A stretch of DNA of 64,000 nt from Chryseobacterium sp. MYb7. GTDB lineage: Bacteria > Bacteroidota > Bacteroidia > Flavobacteriales > Weeksellaceae. The notes beneath the pieces were generated by a model that ran no database searches, was not told the origin of the DNA, and saw nothing but the letters and a program-made list of their open reading frames with translations. Position numbers and translations under genes: made by a program. The stretch is from assembly GCF_002979455.1 (NCBI RefSeq), contig NZ_PCOU01000001.1, forward strand, positions 186,001 through 250,000, given 5' to 3'. Shown here piece after piece: positions 9,647 through 18,749 of the stretch (position 1 is the stretch's first letter; each line of letters begins with the position of its first letter).

Positions 9647-10357
9647 TTAAAAATTTGCGGGTGTAGAAAGCGTAGCGGCTGCTAAGTTATTGTAAGCTTC
9701 TCCTTCTTCATTGATCACTCTCTTAGCGAATCTGAATTTAGGCCCCCAATAAGAATCATTCAGTGAAGAAATCATTACTCCTTTTGATGTTGCTGCGTGG
9801 ATAAATTTAATCTCACCCTCTTCAGAAACACTTTCTACAATACCTACGTGAGAAATTCTTCTTCCATGAGAAAAGAAAATCAAATCTCCTTTCTGTAAGT
9901 CTCCTTTTTCAATTCTTTCACCCTCCTGAGACTGAGATGCTGCTACTCTAGGTAAGCTAAGACCTGCTGCTGCTCCGAATACAGAAAGAACAAAAGCTGA
10001 ACAATCTATACCGTTTCTGGTTGTCCCTCCGTATCTGTAAGGAGTCCCAAGGTATGTTTCAGCTTCTTCAAGGATACCGTCAATGGTTTTATTATGTTTG
10101 ATTACTTTCGCAATCTCAGAATTTTTAACTGCTTTTTTAGCACTAGCGATAGATGCAGCCTTTTCAGCCAGGAAAGAGTCGATAAGTTTTTGCTTATCCT
10201 GTTCCATTTTTTTGCTATCTATAGAAGCTAGTTTGGCATCTGTTTTGTATTCTTTTGTGTAAGTTGCTGGTTTTGAAACCACATAATTTGTAGCACACGA
10301 TTGCAATGATACTGTAGTAACTATAGCAACTAAATAAAACAAAACTCTTTTCTTCAT
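9647..10357 (-). CDS. NlpC/P60 (C40) cell-wall endopeptidase lipoprotein
   Basis: A 236-aa predicted lipoprotein. The signal peptide ends in the lipobox LQSC (Cys 21), an Ala/Lys-rich helical spacer follows, and the C-terminal NlpC/P60 domain begins about residue 95. The catalytic triad is visible as NGIDCSAF (Cys 119), SHVGIV (His 170) and FIHAAT (His 187). Family members cleave peptidoglycan stem peptides (gamma-D-Glu to diamino acid), so a role in wall turnover at the outer-membrane inner face is expected. It is monocistronic, with its own terminator downstream and a CAAAAGTA (leftward TACTTTTG) -7 box at 10409-10416. Confidence 0.93.
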   Translation of the reverse strand: MKKRVLFYLVAIVTTVSLQSCATNYVVSKPATYTKEYKTDAKLASIDSKKMEQDKQKLIDSFLAEKAASIASAKKAVKNSEIAKVIKHNKTIDGILEEAETYLGTPYRYGGTTRNGIDCSAFVLSVFGAAAGLSLPRVAASQSQEGERIEKGDLQKGDLIFFSHGRRISHVGIVESVSEEGEIKFIHAATSKGVMISSLNDSYWGPKFRFAKRVINEEGEAYNNLAAATLSTPANF

Positions 10358-10663
10358 ATATATTTGATTATCCGTGTTAAAAAGGAATATTTATTTTCAA
10401 AAGCATTACAAAAGTAGAGATTCCGAGCAAAAGACCCCTGATATGATAATTGTCAGGATCTTACTTTAACACATTTTAACATATTATTTACATATGTTAA
10501 AGAAAAATAAACCGCAACAGCCTATTTTTGGTAAGTGTGCGGTTTTTTTTATTAAGATTCTTTAACAAACTTATTTCGCTTTATCCTGAATCAGCCTATT
10601 TTTAAAATTTTTAAGTCTAAAAAAGAGATTATAATTTTTGTTAATAAATACACGGTTGTAAGC
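10358..10663. other. Intergenic region between two leftward genes
   Basis: About 306 bp with no ORF. It holds the NlpC/P60 promoter (leftward -7 box TACTTTTG at 10409-10416) and a hairpin that probably ends the efflux operon. The rest is AT-rich. Confidence 0.5.
10505..10552 (-). terminator. Hairpin terminator of the efflux operon
   Basis: AACCGCA (10510-10516) pairs with TGCGGTT (10538-10544). A/T tracts flank it on both sides, so it can work in either direction. No rightward gene precedes it, so its likely client is the leftward membrane fusion protein gene ending at 10664. Confidence 0.5.
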
Positions 10664-11770
10664 CTATTTCGGGGCTTTAATTCTAATATTCTGCCCATCA
10701 CGGATTTCCTCTGATGCATTCTTAACAATCATATCGCCAGAAGATACCGGACCTATAATTGTAGTAGTCTCGCCATTGGCAATCCCTGATGTTACCGGAA
10801 TCCAATGAGCCGTATTTTTTTCTACTTTAATGACAAATACCCCCAGGGTAGAATTAAGCACAGCAGATGTAGGAACAGACAATGATTTACTGTTTTCGCT
10901 TAAAGGAAGAATAACATTGGCAACCATTCCCGGGAGAAGTCTTTTGTCTTTATTGTATACATCCATTTCTACCCATTGAGAACGTAATTTGTTATCTAAA
11001 GCTCCTGCGAATCTTGACACTTTTGCCGTGAAAGTCTCTCCTGGAATAGATTGAATAGAGAATTTAATATCGCCGTTTTTATTCAACAGTCCGGTATAAG
11101 ACTCCGGAACATTCACAACCAAACGTAATCTATCCTGTTGTACAAGATTGAACATCGGAAGGTCAGAACCTTTTCCTGATGGTCCTACATAAGCACCTGC
11201 GCTTACATTTCTCGTGGCAATATTCCCGCTGAACGGAGCTCTGATCTGCAAATAGTTTTTAACATCTGCTACTTCACGATAGGATGCTTTGGCAGCCTCC
11301 AATTGAGCCAGATCAGATTTCTGAGCTGCTAAAGCCTGTTCCAGATCAAGTGCTGAAATGGTTCCTGGAGTTTTGCTTGTTTCCTTTAAACGGTCATATT
11401 TTGCTTTACTGGCAATATACAGGGCTTCCTTCGATTTTAAAGCTGATGATGCTGCACTTTGCTGAGAATTGATCTCCGGAGCTTCTAATGTGGCTAGTAA
11501 TTGGCCAGCCTTTACTTCGTTTCCTACATCAACATACAATTTTTTAACAAAGCTGCTTACCTTGGCATAAACATCAACTTTCTGATAAGGCTGTAATTCT
11601 CCCGGAATAATAGTGGATGAAGAAAAGTCTTCCTGTTTAGGATTTACCGTTTCGATTTCCGGTGCTGAAGGTTCTGCAGATTTTTTTGCCTCCTTCTTCT
11701 CTTCATGGCCGCAGCTTTGAAGGCTGAAAATCAGTACTGCCGGAATTAAATATTTATATAATTTGTTCAT
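10664..11770 (-). CDS. RND efflux periplasmic adaptor (membrane fusion protein, HlyD/AcrA type)
   Basis: A 368-aa lipoprotein (lipobox LQSC, Cys 20) that couples the RND pump to the TolC channel. The order is barrel-sandwich strand (VDVYAKVSSFVKKLYVDVGNEVK), a helical hairpin, the second lipoyl half (LQIRAPFSGNIATRNVSAGAYV), then beta barrel and membrane-proximal domain. It is the last gene of the efflux operon, 27 bp after the pump gene. Substrate is not readable from sequence. Confidence 0.93.
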   Translation of the reverse strand: MNKLYKYLIPAVLIFSLQSCGHEEKKEAKKSAEPSAPEIETVNPKQEDFSSSTIIPGELQPYQKVDVYAKVSSFVKKLYVDVGNEVKAGQLLATLEAPEINSQQSAASSALKSKEALYIASKAKYDRLKETSKTPGTISALDLEQALAAQKSDLAQLEAAKASYREVADVKNYLQIRAPFSGNIATRNVSAGAYVGPSGKGSDLPMFNLVQQDRLRLVVNVPESYTGLLNKNGDIKFSIQSIPGETFTAKVSRFAGALDNKLRSQWVEMDVYNKDKRLLPGMVANVILPLSENSKSLSVPTSAVLNSTLGVFVIKVEKNTAHWIPVTSGIANGETTTIIGPVSSGDMIVKNASEEIRDGQNIRIKAPK

Positions 11771-11797
11771 CTTTTATTTTTAATAGCTTAAGGTTAC

Positions 11798-14700
11798 TTA
11801 TTTTACAATTTCAGGCATATAATGAATACTTTCTTCATCTTCAGGATCAAGAGAAACACTTTGAGTGGTAGCTTTTCCTTGTCCCCACGCAAATGCCAGC
11901 GGAAGGATGAAAAGGGCAGCGAATGTAGAGGCTATCAAACCTCCGATTACAGCTCTTCCTAAGGGTGAAACCTGATCTCCGGCTTCTCCTAAACCTAATG
12001 CCATCGGAACCATTCCAACAACCATTGCTAATGCTGTCATTACGATAGGTCTTAACCTCAACGCGGCGGCTTCTCTGGCTGAAAGTAAGGCATTTCCGTT
12101 ATGTTTTCTTAATTGTTCCGCATTGGTAATCAACAATACAGCATTTGAAATGGAAACTCCGACAGACATGATGATTCCCATGTAGGATTGGAGGTTAAGC
12201 GTTGATCCACTTATGATTAATAACGCTAAAGACCCTACCAAAACCGCTGGTGCAGTTACCAATACAACGCCTGAAACTTTAAAAGACTGGAAGTTGGCGG
12301 CAAGCATTAGGAATATCACTACAATGGCAATGATCAAACTGTATTGTAAGCTGCTTAATGTTTCATTTAAAGTCTGGCTTAAACCAATCAGTTGTACGTT
12401 GAGACCTCTCGGAAGCTCACCGATATGATCAATTACTTTTTGAACATCTCTTGAAGCGGTTCCTAAATCGGTGTGATTAAGATTGGCGGTAACAGTGAGT
12501 GTTGGCATTGCTCCAAGGTTATCGGTTTCTCCATAAGTGAAGCTGTTTTTAATCGTAGCAACATCCCCAAGATTCGGTCGGTTGGAATTTTTTTGCAATG
12601 GAATTCCTGCAATTTCCTCTTTGCTGTTCATTTTATTTTCAGGAATCTGAACCTGAACGTTGTAGCTGTAACCTGCTTTTTCATCCGTCCAGATATTTTT
12701 TTCCGTAAACCTTGACGATGAAGTAGAAGCTACCAATGAACGTGAAACATCAGACATGTCAATACCCAGCTGAGCTGCGCGAACACGGTCAACATTGATG
12801 TCGAGTGCAGGATATTTTATAGACTGACCTATCTGAACATCTCTTAAATACGGAATTTTCTTAAGTTCAGCTTCTATTTTTTTAGCATAAGCCTCGTTCA
12901 CACTTTTATCTCTTCCGGATAATCTTACTTCAATAGGAGTAGGGGATCCCTGACTGAGAATTTTTTCTGTTAATTCGATAGGCTCGAAGGATAACTTCAT
13001 CTCAGGATTAATGCTTTTGGCCTTTTCTCTGATTTTGTCTTTCAGATCATCCATATTGGTATGATAGTCTTCATTTAATGCCACTTGTAAAACGGTTTCA
13101 TGGGATCCTGCCATCCAAAGATAAATTGGGCTTACGGAGAAAAGAGTAGGATGCGTTCCTACATATGCGGAAGTGATTGAAATATTGTCTTTACCAACAA
13201 TTTCTTTGATTCCATCTAATAATCTTAAGGTTTGAAGTTCATTTTTTTCTATCCTTGTTCCATCCGGAATCCTTGTTCTAACCTGAAACTGATTTCCGTT
13301 TACCTGTGGTAAAACATCTCGGCCAATACTATTCAGGAATAAGGCAACCATTGCCATCATCAATAGAATATAGGCAGAGACCACGATTTTTCTGTACGGC
13401 ATGATCCGGTCTAAAAACTTCAGATATCGGAATCGGATTTTTTCAAACATACTTACTTTTCCGTCACGGTTGCTGTCTTCGTTTTGCAGAAGAATCTCTT
13501 TCTGGTTCCATGTATCACTTTCATCACTTAATCCGGCTCTTTGTAGTTCTTCGGAATCTGTCAGAACATGACCGTCTTTTGCTTTGTGATGTTTTACTTT
13601 CATAATCCAGTTTGCCATTACAGGAACGAAAGTCTGTGCAAGGAAATAGGAAACAATCATACTGAACCCAATGGCCAGTGCAAGAGGCAGGAACAGTGAT
13701 CCTGGAATTCCTCCCATCGTAAATGCAGGTGCAAAAACAGCAAGAATACAAAATAGAATTAACAGTTTCGGAAAGGCAATTTCCTTGCAGGCATCCCAAA
13801 CGGCAAGGGATTTTGGTTTGCCCATGTCCAGATGCTGGTGAATGTTTTCTATGGTAACGGTACTTTCATCCACGAGAATTCCAATGGCGAGGGCAAGTCC
13901 GCTTAAGGTCATGATATTAATGGTCTGACCGAAAAGATTTAAAAATAAAACCGCCGAAATAATAGAGGTAGGAATGGTAAGAATTACAATCAAAGCTCCC
14001 CTGATATCACCGAGGAATAAAATAACCATCAATCCGGTGAGTATGGCTCCGATAGTTCCCTCACTCAATAAACTCTTAACGGAATTAATTACATAGGTTG
14101 ACTGGTCAAATTCAAAGCTGACTTTCACATCATCCGGAAGGTTAGATTGAATCTGTGGCAATTGTTTCTTTAAATTCTGTACAACATCCCACGTAGAAGC
14201 ATCGGCACTTTTAGCAATACTCAGATATACAGAACGTCGTCCGTTTACCAAAGCGTAGCCTGAGGTCATATCTGCTCCATCAGTTACTGTGGCAACATCC
14301 CTTAAATAAAGATTCTGAACACTGCCTTTGTACAAAGGAATATTCTCAAAATCTTTTACGTTTTTAATCATCGTATTGGTGGGAGTGATATAATATTTGT
14401 CTCCGATCCTTACATTTCCGGAAGGGGCGGTTTGGTTGTTCAAACGCAATGCTTCCACAAGCTGATCGGGTGTCATATTGTGCTGCCGGAGCAAGTCTGG
14501 ATTGGCATTGATAACCACTGTACGGATATTTCCCCCAAACGGAGGGGATGAAACAATTCCGGGAATTGAGGTAAATGTAGAACGGACATAGACGTTGGCA
14601 AGGTCGAGCAGTTCATTGTTTGATCTCTTGTCACTGCTTAAAACGAGCTGTCCGACAGGAAGTGTAGAAGCATCAAAACGAATGATAAAAGGAGGATTGG

Positions 14701-15067
14701 ATCCCGGAGGAAAAGCCGCCTGGATTCTGGTAGAAAATGAATTTAATTCTGCTGCGGCCTGCGCCATATCGGTTCCGGGGTAGAAATTAATTTTCATTAA
14801 CGTTAATCCCTGAATGTTTTTGGTTTCAATACTTTTGATCCCGTTCACAAAAAGGAAAATATTGATATATTGTTTGGCGAAAAATGCTTCCATCTGCTGT
14901 GGAGTATACCCGCTGAAAGGGTGTGAAACATAGATCACCGGTAGATCCAGTTTTGGAAAGATATCGACTTTAATGGAGTTCATGGACCGGATTCCGAAGA
15001 AAAACAGCCCGGCGACAATCACTAAAATCGTAATGGGTTTTCTTAATGCAAATCTTATTAAGTTCAT
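11798..15067 (-). CDS. RND-family efflux pump inner-membrane transporter
   Basis: A 1089-aa proton-driven pump of the AcrB superfamily with 12 predicted transmembrane helices and two large periplasmic loops (GYTPQQMEAFFAKQ; TRIPDGTRIEKNELQ). TM4 has GLALAIGILVDESTVTIENI, where the acidic pair expected for proton relay sits. The cytoplasmic loop between TM6 and TM7 carries a canonical EF-hand loop, DSNRDGKVSMFE (residues 531-542, 13442-13477), not a usual AcrB feature. It lies between the outer-membrane channel and adaptor genes. Sequence alone does not separate drug-type from metal-type substrates. Confidence 0.94.
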   Translation of the reverse strand: MNLIRFALRKPITILVIVAGLFFFGIRSMNSIKVDIFPKLDLPVIYVSHPFSGYTPQQMEAFFAKQYINIFLFVNGIKSIETKNIQGLTLMKINFYPGTDMAQAAAELNSFSTRIQAAFPPGSNPPFIIRFDASTLPVGQLVLSSDKRSNNELLDLANVYVRSTFTSIPGIVSSPPFGGNIRTVVINANPDLLRQHNMTPDQLVEALRLNNQTAPSGNVRIGDKYYITPTNTMIKNVKDFENIPLYKGSVQNLYLRDVATVTDGADMTSGYALVNGRRSVYLSIAKSADASTWDVVQNLKKQLPQIQSNLPDDVKVSFEFDQSTYVINSVKSLLSEGTIGAILTGLMVILFLGDIRGALIVILTIPTSIISAVLFLNLFGQTINIMTLSGLALAIGILVDESTVTIENIHQHLDMGKPKSLAVWDACKEIAFPKLLILFCILAVFAPAFTMGGIPGSLFLPLALAIGFSMIVSYFLAQTFVPVMANWIMKVKHHKAKDGHVLTDSEELQRAGLSDESDTWNQKEILLQNEDSNRDGKVSMFEKIRFRYLKFLDRIMPYRKIVVSAYILLMMAMVALFLNSIGRDVLPQVNGNQFQVRTRIPDGTRIEKNELQTLRLLDGIKEIVGKDNISITSAYVGTHPTLFSVSPIYLWMAGSHETVLQVALNEDYHTNMDDLKDKIREKAKSINPEMKLSFEPIELTEKILSQGSPTPIEVRLSGRDKSVNEAYAKKIEAELKKIPYLRDVQIGQSIKYPALDINVDRVRAAQLGIDMSDVSRSLVASTSSSRFTEKNIWTDEKAGYSYNVQVQIPENKMNSKEEIAGIPLQKNSNRPNLGDVATIKNSFTYGETDNLGAMPTLTVTANLNHTDLGTASRDVQKVIDHIGELPRGLNVQLIGLSQTLNETLSSLQYSLIIAIVVIFLMLAANFQSFKVSGVVLVTAPAVLVGSLALLIISGSTLNLQSYMGIIMSVGVSISNAVLLITNAEQLRKHNGNALLSAREAAALRLRPIVMTALAMVVGMVPMALGLGEAGDQVSPLGRAVIGGLIASTFAALFILPLAFAWGQGKATTQSVSLDPEDEESIHYMPEIVK

Positions 15068-15100
15068 TGAGATACTATTGATTTATAATTGATATTCATG

Positions 15101-16492
15101 TTACAGTTCGTTTTCAAATACTGAGAAATCACCCATCGCGGCTGCTTTTAATAATAACGCGTTCCAGACATTACTTACGGCAATATCTCTGTCGGTTTCG
15201 GCTCTTACGAGAGCATAAATGGCTTGGGATAAATCCACAAGATCAGTTAATCCGTTTTTGTATAAAACAGAACGTTGGATATAAGCATCATTGGCAGACC
15301 TGAGCTGAATTGGAACCTGATCATAAATCAGGAGTGCATTTTTCCATTTATTATCAGATAAATCCAACTGGGCTTTTAATTGCTGTTCAGCAAGATCATA
15401 TTCATGCTTTAACCCTTGGCTTACATAATCCTGAGCGCTTATCTCTTTTGAGAGTCTGTAGGTTTGTGTGAAATTCCAGGAAACACCAATCCCGAGCAGG
15501 TAATTGCTTCTTGTAGGATGAACACCATCCCAATAAGAGGAAGAAAAATCATTTTGATTTTGGGCATAATTATTCCCGAATCCAGAACCTCTTGTCTGAA
15601 TAATGCCTACCATTGAAAACGATGGGTAATATTGAGTTTTAAGAAATTGCTTTTCCTGTTCGCTGACATCGATTCTGCTTTTATACAGAGCCAATAAAGG
15701 ATGGCTTTCCAGGGAAGTGCTTTTTTCTGTTGGGAAATCTGCCGGAATTCTTTTCAGTAAAGTACTGTCCAGAACAAATTCCTGAGCCGGAATTCCCAAT
15801 AGCTGGGCTAGTTTGTTTTCCTGTTCCTGTTCGTTGTCCTTTGCTTTAGTATAGGTGATCATTGCATTGGCGTAATCTGCTTTTGCAAGAGATAAATCTA
15901 CGCCGGGAACAATTCCGTTTTTTTCTTTCACCTCAACAATTCTTCTGATGGTATCGGTTCTTCCCAGATTTCGGGCGTAGGAAAGTTTTAGTTTTTGAGC
16001 TGCTAAAACATTCAGGTAGGCTGCGGTCACTTTTACTTTGTGCTGGAAGATTTCATCTGATAAATCTTTGGTGTCTCTCTGATTTTTGGATTCAGCAACC
16101 TTCACTCTTTGCTTAGCCTTTCCGAAAGAGAAAAATTCCCAGTTGACATTGGCCAGATACAAAGCTCCGAAAGAAGCATTCCAGTTTTGATCAGGGAGAG
16201 GAAGTCCGGATGAGGCTACTCCATATCCCCCGAAACCATACAAAGGACCATTTTGTCCGTTGACGGTTCCATAATCCTGTTGGATACTGATGTTAAGATT
16301 AGGCAGATACTGCCGTTTTGCCAATTCTATTGATTCCTTCGATGATTGCCGATAAGATTCCTTGGCTTTGATGGATCCGTAATTCTGAACAGCTGTTTCC
16401 AGCGCAGACTGAAGGGTAAGAACCTGCTGTGCTTTTGCTGTGTTCGTAAAAAAGACGGATAATAATGCGAGAATAAAAACTCTTGAAAGCAT
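15101..16492 (-). CDS. TolC-family outer-membrane efflux protein
   Basis: A 463-aa protein with a signal peptide (cleavage probably after NTAKA) and two repeats of long amphipathic helices plus outer-membrane strands (LQSALETAVQNYGSIKAKES; DVSEQEKQFLKTQYYPSFSM). It forms the trimeric exit duct of the RND system. First structural gene of the pump set, 80 bp after the kinase gene; that gap holds a TTTGAAG direct repeat also found upstream of the regulator gene. Confidence 0.93.
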   Translation of the reverse strand: MLSRVFILALLSVFFTNTAKAQQVLTLQSALETAVQNYGSIKAKESYRQSSKESIELAKRQYLPNLNISIQQDYGTVNGQNGPLYGFGGYGVASSGLPLPDQNWNASFGALYLANVNWEFFSFGKAKQRVKVAESKNQRDTKDLSDEIFQHKVKVTAAYLNVLAAQKLKLSYARNLGRTDTIRRIVEVKEKNGIVPGVDLSLAKADYANAMITYTKAKDNEQEQENKLAQLLGIPAQEFVLDSTLLKRIPADFPTEKSTSLESHPLLALYKSRIDVSEQEKQFLKTQYYPSFSMVGIIQTRGSGFGNNYAQNQNDFSSSYWDGVHPTRSNYLLGIGVSWNFTQTYRLSKEISAQDYVSQGLKHEYDLAEQQLKAQLDLSDNKWKNALLIYDQVPIQLRSANDAYIQRSVLYKNGLTDLVDLSQAIYALVRAETDRDIAVSNVWNALLLKAAAMGDFSVFENEL

Positions 16493-16529
16493 TTAACGTA
16501 TTTTTCTTTTTTCAAAGTAAAAAATACAT

Positions 16530-16549
16530 TTTGAAGCAAATTTGAAGTT
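16530..16549 (-). promoter_or_regulatory. TTTGAAG direct repeat, probable response-regulator site (pump promoter)
   Basis: Two TTTGAAG copies (16530-16536 and 16541-16547) are 11 bp apart, one helical turn, the layout OmpR-family regulators commonly bind. The 13-mer CAAATTTGAAGTT (16537-16549) recurs at 18647-18659. Confidence 0.5.
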
Positions 16550-16572
16550 GGGGAAAGTGATGAAGAGAATCG

Positions 16573-17925
16573 TTATTTAGCAAAATTTACCATCTGTTCT
16601 ACGGGTTCAAAAGCCATAGTATTTTCAGTTAATGTCCTTTCGGAAATTGAAGATTCATGTGTTTTGATATTGTCAAAATAGATAGTAATGCTGTGCCAGC
16701 CGTCTGTAAAATCATAATGAACTGAAAAGTCATTGACTTCACAAATTTGTTTTACAATAGAAAGCCCAAGCCCGATGCTTTCCTGAGACTGATTGCTTTT
16801 TTTGAATCGTTTGAACAGTTCCTGGGTCGGAACATGAGGCGGAAGTCCGGTGTTGTTAATTTGAAAATAATTGTGCGTTAAATTGATTTCAATTTTTCCA
16901 CCTTCAAGATTATGACGGATGGCATTGGAGAGGAGGTTACTCAAGAGAATTTCGGCTAATGTAGGGTGAATTTTGACGAAAACACTCTTTTCACAATTTC
17001 TGTTTAACGTAATATTCTTCAATGCGAGGTGATCAGCATACATGCATAATGCTTCCTTTTCCACAGTACAGAATTTCAGCTCCTTGTTCGTTAAAAATTC
17101 ATTGTTGTTCAGTTTGGTCAAAAGAATAAGTGAGCGGTTTATTCTGCTTAATTTATCAATGGAATTTTGAATGTCTGTCAACAGAATAGCCTGGCTTTCA
17201 TTGATCTCTGTTTCTGCAAGCAGTTCTATTTTACTTTGAATAATGGCCAAAGGAGTCTGAACTTCATGGGAAGCGTTTTCTGAAAATTCCTTCACAGGAG
17301 CATAGTCTTCCAAAGCTTTGTCTGTCATTGTTTTCAAGAATTCATTAAGCTTTTTAAACTCTTTGGTACTTGTCTCTGAAAGCTGCAGTCTTTCCTTTTT
17401 CTGAATACTGAATTGCTGAAGTTCATTAATGGCATGATGGAAAGGTTTTAATATGAATTTAGATAAAATTCTTGCCGTGATAAAAACGATGAGTGTAATT
17501 AATAATAATTTCCAGAAAAGGGCAACCAGCATTCCGCTCATGATTTGTTGAGTGGCGGAAACGTAGCCGTATGAAGAAATTTTATAAATTTTGTCATCAA
17601 CTTTTGTATAAGAATTGACCTGGATCTTACATTCATTATTGGAAACTCCTTTGTTTTCCATACAGGTATGGATAACTTCCGGTTCGGATGGAATATTTTT
17701 TTTACTTTGTAAATTTATGGAAATCGGAAGTCCCTGAGATGTTTTTGCAGGATCTTCTCCCTTTTTTATTTGATTAATCACGTAGATGTTAACGTGTTTC
17801 AGTCTTTCTATTTCAACATTGTCCAGACGTTTTTTTATACTGGTGTACGAAATGTACATGCTTATGGGGGTAACGAGTAATATAATGGCAATAAACCAGA
17901 CAGATATTTTATTCAATAAATTCAT
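16573..17925 (-). CDS. Sensor histidine kinase
   Basis: A 450-aa membrane kinase. TM1 lies at about residues 10-25, followed by a short periplasmic sensor domain that has two Cys (HTCMENKGVSNNECK), TM2 near residue 140, the phosphoacceptor motif EFSENASHEVQTPLAII (H-box) and an ATPase domain (N-box LLSNAIRHN, G-box GLGLSIVKQIC). Its start overlaps the response-regulator stop by 4 bp. Neighbouring efflux genes suggest it senses an envelope stress or compound that the pump exports. Confidence 0.94.
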   Translation of the reverse strand: MNLLNKISVWFIAIILLVTPISMYISYTSIKKRLDNVEIERLKHVNIYVINQIKKGEDPAKTSQGLPISINLQSKKNIPSEPEVIHTCMENKGVSNNECKIQVNSYTKVDDKIYKISSYGYVSATQQIMSGMLVALFWKLLLITLIVFITARILSKFILKPFHHAINELQQFSIQKKERLQLSETSTKEFKKLNEFLKTMTDKALEDYAPVKEFSENASHEVQTPLAIIQSKIELLAETEINESQAILLTDIQNSIDKLSRINRSLILLTKLNNNEFLTNKELKFCTVEKEALCMYADHLALKNITLNRNCEKSVFVKIHPTLAEILLSNLLSNAIRHNLEGGKIEINLTHNYFQINNTGLPPHVPTQELFKRFKKSNQSQESIGLGLSIVKQICEVNDFSVHYDFTDGWHSITIYFDNIKTHESSISERTLTENTMAFEPVEQMVNFAK

Positions 17926-18614
17926 GCACCACTATGTTTTAGAGCATTAAACTTGTAACCCAATCCGTAGATGGTTTCAATATAATCGTTGCCGCGGGCA
18001 GCTCCGATCTTTTTTCTAAGGTTTTTAACGTGCTGATAAACAAAGTCAAAATTAGCTAAATTATCGGTGTAATCACCCCAAAGATGATTGGCGATAGACT
18101 GCTTGGATAACACGCGGTTTTTATTCACCAGAAAATACAGCAGCAGTTCAAATTCTTTTTGCGTGACTTCCAGTCTTGCTGTGTGAATAATCACTTCGAA
18201 GGTGTCTGTATTTAATATAATCTCATTGAATTTCACTTCGCTGTAACCATCCATTTTTTTTCTGCGGTATACGGCTCTTAATCTGGCGTGTAATTCCGGT
18301 AGATGAAACGGTTTTGTGATGTAATCGTCGGCACCTTTTTCAAGCCCGTTGATTTTATCATCCAGCGCATTTTTAGCAGAAATAATAAGGATTCCGCTGT
18401 TGATTTTTTCAGTTTTAATGTAATTCAAAATACTTAATCCGTTTCCGTCAGGCAGCATAATGTCAAGTAGAATACAGTCATAAGAATTGAAGCTGAGTCT
18501 TTCTAAGGCTTCATGGTAATGATACGCACATTCGCAGATGTAGCTTTCACCTTCAAGGTAATATTTCATACTTTGGGCAAGCTCATGGTTGTCTTCTATG
18601 ATCAGGATTTTCAT
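17922..18614 (-). CDS. OmpR/PhoB-family response regulator
   Basis: A 230-aa regulator. The receiver domain has the acidic pair in IIEDNHE, the phosphoacceptor Asp in CILLDIMLPDG, the switch Ser in LIISAKN and the conserved Lys in DDYITKPF. A winged-helix output domain follows (TQKEFELLLYFLVNKNRVLSKQSI). It is first gene of the apparent five-gene module regulator-kinase-TolC-RND-adaptor. Confidence 0.95.
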   Translation of the reverse strand: MKILIIEDNHELAQSMKYYLEGESYICECAYHYHEALERLSFNSYDCILLDIMLPDGNGLSILNYIKTEKINSGILIISAKNALDDKINGLEKGADDYITKPFHLPELHARLRAVYRRKKMDGYSEVKFNEIILNTDTFEVIIHTARLEVTQKEFELLLYFLVNKNRVLSKQSIANHLWGDYTDNLANFDFVYQHVKNLRKKIGAARGNDYIETIYGLGYKFNALKHSGA

Positions 18615-18646
18615 AATGAGAGCAAAAGTAGAATTAAATTCTGTAT

Positions 18647-18659
18647 CAAATTTGAAGTT
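18647..18659 (-). promoter_or_regulatory. CAAATTTGAAGTT motif upstream of the response regulator
   Basis: Identical 13-mer to 16537-16549 ahead of the pump genes. It lies 33-45 bp before the regulator start codon, consistent with autoregulation. Only one clear TTTGAAG half-site is present here. Confidence 0.4.
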
Positions 18660-18698
18660 ATAGAAGTCTTTGTCTATTAGTATTTTAGGCTAAATAAA

Positions 18699-18723
18699 AA
18701 ATTCCCCGGAAAACGGGGAATTT
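18699..18723 (-). terminator. Terminator of glnN
   Basis: AAATTCCCCG/CGGGGAATTT stem with a GAAAA loop, followed on the minus strand by a T-rich run. Confidence 0.8.
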
Positions 18724-18749
18724 AAACTAATATGGAACTTTACAGGACG

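Noticed and set aside
10501..10552. Rightward small RNA ending at the 10510-10544 hairpin
   Set aside because: No convincing rightward promoter upstream; terminator of the leftward efflux operon is the simpler reading.
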